Shown in pieces: positions 57,568 to 58,907 of a DNA stretch of 58,907 bases (position 1 is its first letter; each line of letters begins with the position of its first letter). The stretch comes from Candidatus Chlorobium antarcticum (GTDB lineage: Bacteria; Bacteroidota; Chlorobiia; Chlorobiales; Chlorobiaceae). The stretch covers positions 1 to 58,907 of the forward strand of contig JAVCDF010000009.1 in NCBI GenBank assembly GCA_030765725.1. The letters are read 5' to 3'. Both the position numbers and the translations under genes were made by a program. The notes below the pieces were generated by a model. It was not told the origin of the DNA. It did no database searches and saw only the letters and a list, made by a program, of their open reading frames with translations.

Positions 57568-57760
57568 CCTGTGGTGTCGGAATCGGAAACGAGACCGACT
57601 TAAAAGGGAACCCGGTGAAAATCCGGGACAGTACCCGCTGCTGTAATCCTGCGCCTCGCTTAACGGTGAGGTGAACAAGTTCTGGCAACAATGCCACTGT
57701 ACCGAGCCATTCGGGACGGGAAGGCTGCCAGAACCCGGGAAAGTCAGAAGACCTGCCGCA
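57568..57760 (+). ncRNA. Cobalamin (B12) riboswitch
   Basis: The conserved cobalamin-aptamer elements appear in order: GGGAAnnCGGTG (57606-57617), ATCCGGGACAGTACCCGCT (57621-57639) with GCTGTAA, the GCCACTGT segment at 57693, CGGGACGGGAAGGC, and the B12 box AGTCAGAAGACCTGCC (57742-57757). It should lower expression of the downstream genes when B12 is ample. The expression platform is not clear; no terminator hairpin is evident before the next ATG, so translational control is likely. Confidence 0.95.
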
Positions 57761-57801
57761 ATTATTTCATTCAACGCTTCGGGATAAAGCAATATACCAC
57801 C

Positions 57802-58155
57802 ATGATGAACAGCACTGTTCCGGTAAAGGGCGTGCGGGCATTCCGCACTGGTTTCAGGGAGTTTCGCTCCCGTATTTTTTTCTCCATCCTGTCCCGCATC
57901 TTTCCTTCACTGCGCAACTTCGCGTTGCCGGCCCCCCCGTCTTTGGAAATGTTTGCTACAGACAGAAAGCTCGTTTTCACCAATCCATTGATGGCCAGGA
58001 CCATACTCCAGCACCGGCGCTCAGCTGTATGCTTTGCTGGCAGGGAGTGCGATAAGCCTGTGGACCGGCTGTGGGACCCTTTTGGACACGGTTTTCCCTC
58101 TTCCCTGAATGGAATTTTTGCCGCTTTTCTTGTCGGCCTTGCCGCAAGATTTTAA
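57802..58155 (+). CDS. Small hypothetical protein between the B12 riboswitch and cbiM
   Basis: About 117 residues from ATG 57802 (or 57805). I recognise no family. It is Arg/Phe-rich (FRTGFREFRSRIFFSIL) with a mildly hydrophobic C-terminus (GIFAAFLVGLAARF). It fills the 400 bases between riboswitch and cbiM, and its stop lies 12 bases before the cbiM ATG, which suggest a real gene. There is no strong Shine-Dalgarno, so a decayed or spurious frame is possible. Confidence 0.45.
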   Translation: MMNSTVPVKGVRAFRTGFREFRSRIFFSILSRIFPSLRNFALPAPPSLEMFATDRKLVFTNPLMARTILQHRRSAVCFAGRECDKPVDRLWDPFGHGFPSSLNGIFAAFLVGLAARF

Positions 58156-58167
58156 GGAGATTCCATT

Positions 58168-58907
58168 ATGAAACAGCATTTTCGTGGTTATTCGCTTTCG
58201 GCGGGCGCATTGACAGCAGCTGCGCTTTTTTTTATACCTCACGAGGCTTATGCTATGCATATCATGGAGGGATTTCTCCCCCCCTTCTGGAGCATTTTCT
58301 GGCTCGTGCTGTGTATTCCTTTCCTGATTGCAGGCTTTCGTTCCCTCAATAAGATTGTTGAGCTGAACCCACGCATGAAACTGCTTCTTGCCATGGCAGG
58401 AGCATTTGCTTTTGTCCTCTCTTCGCTGAAGATCCCTTCCGTGACGGGAAGCTGCTCCCACCCTACAGGCGTTGGTCTCGGCACCGTCCTCTTTGGTCCT
58501 GCAGTTATGAGCGTGATGGGTGTTATCGTTCTCCTCTTTCAGGCGCTTCTTCTCGCTCATGGGGGCCTGACTACTCTTGGCGCAAACGCTTTTTCAATGG
58601 CGATTGCCGGCCCCTTCGTTGCCTATGGCGTGTACAAGGCAGCAGGTGCCATGAAGTCGCCGCAATGGCTTGCCGTGTTTCTTGCGGCCTCACTCGGCGA
58701 CCTGCTGACCTATGTGGTTACCTCACTGCAGCTCGCTCTTGCTTTTCCATCGGTTGATGGAGGCGTGATGGCGTCGCTCGTGAAGTTCATGTCCATATTT
58801 GCAGTTACGCAGATACCGCTCGCAATCAGCGAAGGGATTCTGACCGTTATGGTTTTCAACGCAATAATGGCATACAGCAGCGAGTCATTTTCAGGTCTTA
58901 ATATTTT
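58168..58907 (+). CDS. cbiM: Cobalt transport protein CbiM (cut by window edge)
   Basis: The first 246 codons are present. A cleavable signal ([19 protein letters not shown], ending AYA) exposes [10 protein letters not shown], the metal-binding N-terminus of CbiM substrate-specificity components of ECF cobalt transporters. SGCSHPTG-like [11 protein letters not shown] and [17 protein letters not shown] are family marks. AAGGAGA lies seven bases before the ATG. Under B12 riboswitch control it supplies cobalt for cobalamin synthesis; cbiN/Q/O would be expected beyond the edge. Confidence 0.95.
   Translation, partial: MKQHFRGYSLSAGALTAAALFFIPHEAYAMHIMEGFLPPFWSIFWLVLCIPFLIAGFRSLNKIVELNPRMKLLLAMAGAFAFVLSSLKIPSVTGSCSHPTGVGLGTVLFGPAVMSVMGVIVLLFQALLLAHGGLTTLGANAFSMAIAGPFVAYGVYKAAGAMKSPQWLAVFLAASLGDLLTYVVTSLQLALAFPSVDGGVMASLVKFMSIFAVTQIPLAISEGILTVMVFNAIMAYSSESFSGLNI

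Overview
The window reads as a chromosomal core segment of a green sulfur bacterium (Chlorobiaceae, Chlorobium/Pelodictyon type). That assignment is an inference from remembered family resemblance and gene mix: an ArsA-like ATPase with a C-terminal HSP20-like domain, a K+-dependent-type membrane pyrophosphatase, a complete Rnf operon, heptose-type LPS synthesis, weak Shine-Dalgarno sites and moderate GC. No photosynthesis, rRNA, phage, IS or CRISPR sequence is visible. One tRNA (initiator Met) and one cobalamin riboswitch are present.

Layout. 1-6.1 kb: the end of an unknown gene, phoH-hldD, a small ECF-like sigma factor, hisC-trmH, an alpha/beta hydrolase and pth. 6.2-11.8 kb (minus strand): membrane pyrophosphatase, then a translationally coupled octaheme cytochrome c / b-type cytochrome pair, then a secreted endonuclease/phosphatase-fold protein. 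11.9-22.4 kb (plus strand): a hypothetical gene, purC, dedA, a lone transketolase N-terminal subunit, rsmD, coaD, aspC, an acyltransferase, a RicT-like gene, metG, tRNA-fMet and a NamZ-like (DUF1343) gene whose start is unclear. 22.4-31.7 kb (minus): cfa, a STAS protein, a DUF481 outer-membrane protein, miaA, maf, a sodium:solute symporter, a PfkB kinase and an atypical GH13 protein. 31.7-38.1 kb (plus): truA, a LysM lytic transglycosylase, an ArsA-like ATPase, DAHP synthase, a DUF2892 membrane protein and a GNAT protein. 38.2-40.7 kb (minus): amtB-glnB with a TorF-type porin downstream. 40.9-43.0 kb (plus): an RsbW-like ATPase and pgi. 43.0-55.7 kb (minus): rnfBCDGEA-apbE, rseC, purB, a CCA-adding enzyme, a Gfo/Idh/MocA oxidoreductase, an MFS exporter and a BtuF-like lipoprotein. 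55.8 kb to the end (plus): a Na/Pi cotransporter, then a strong promoter, a B12 riboswitch, a small unknown gene and cbiM, which is cut by the window edge.

How the parts fit. Three energy-coupling membrane systems sit here: the pyrophosphatase, Rnf with its flavin transferase ApbE, and the octaheme/b cytochrome pair. Nitrogen uptake (AmtB plus a P-II protein), cobalt/B12 uptake (CbiM and BtuF, with riboswitch control) and purine, aromatic, histidine and aspartate synthesis make up the rest.

The observations I rate highest are substitutions at normally conserved functional positions: Tyr for the Glu of the DX7KXE motif in the pyrophosphatase, Ser for the flavin-accepting Thr in RnfD, Ser for Tyr51 in the P-II protein, and Asn for a catalytic Asp in the GH13 protein. 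I add the anchored octaheme/cytochrome b module and a possible -1 frameshift at the start of the DUF1343 gene, lying in the tRNA terminator.
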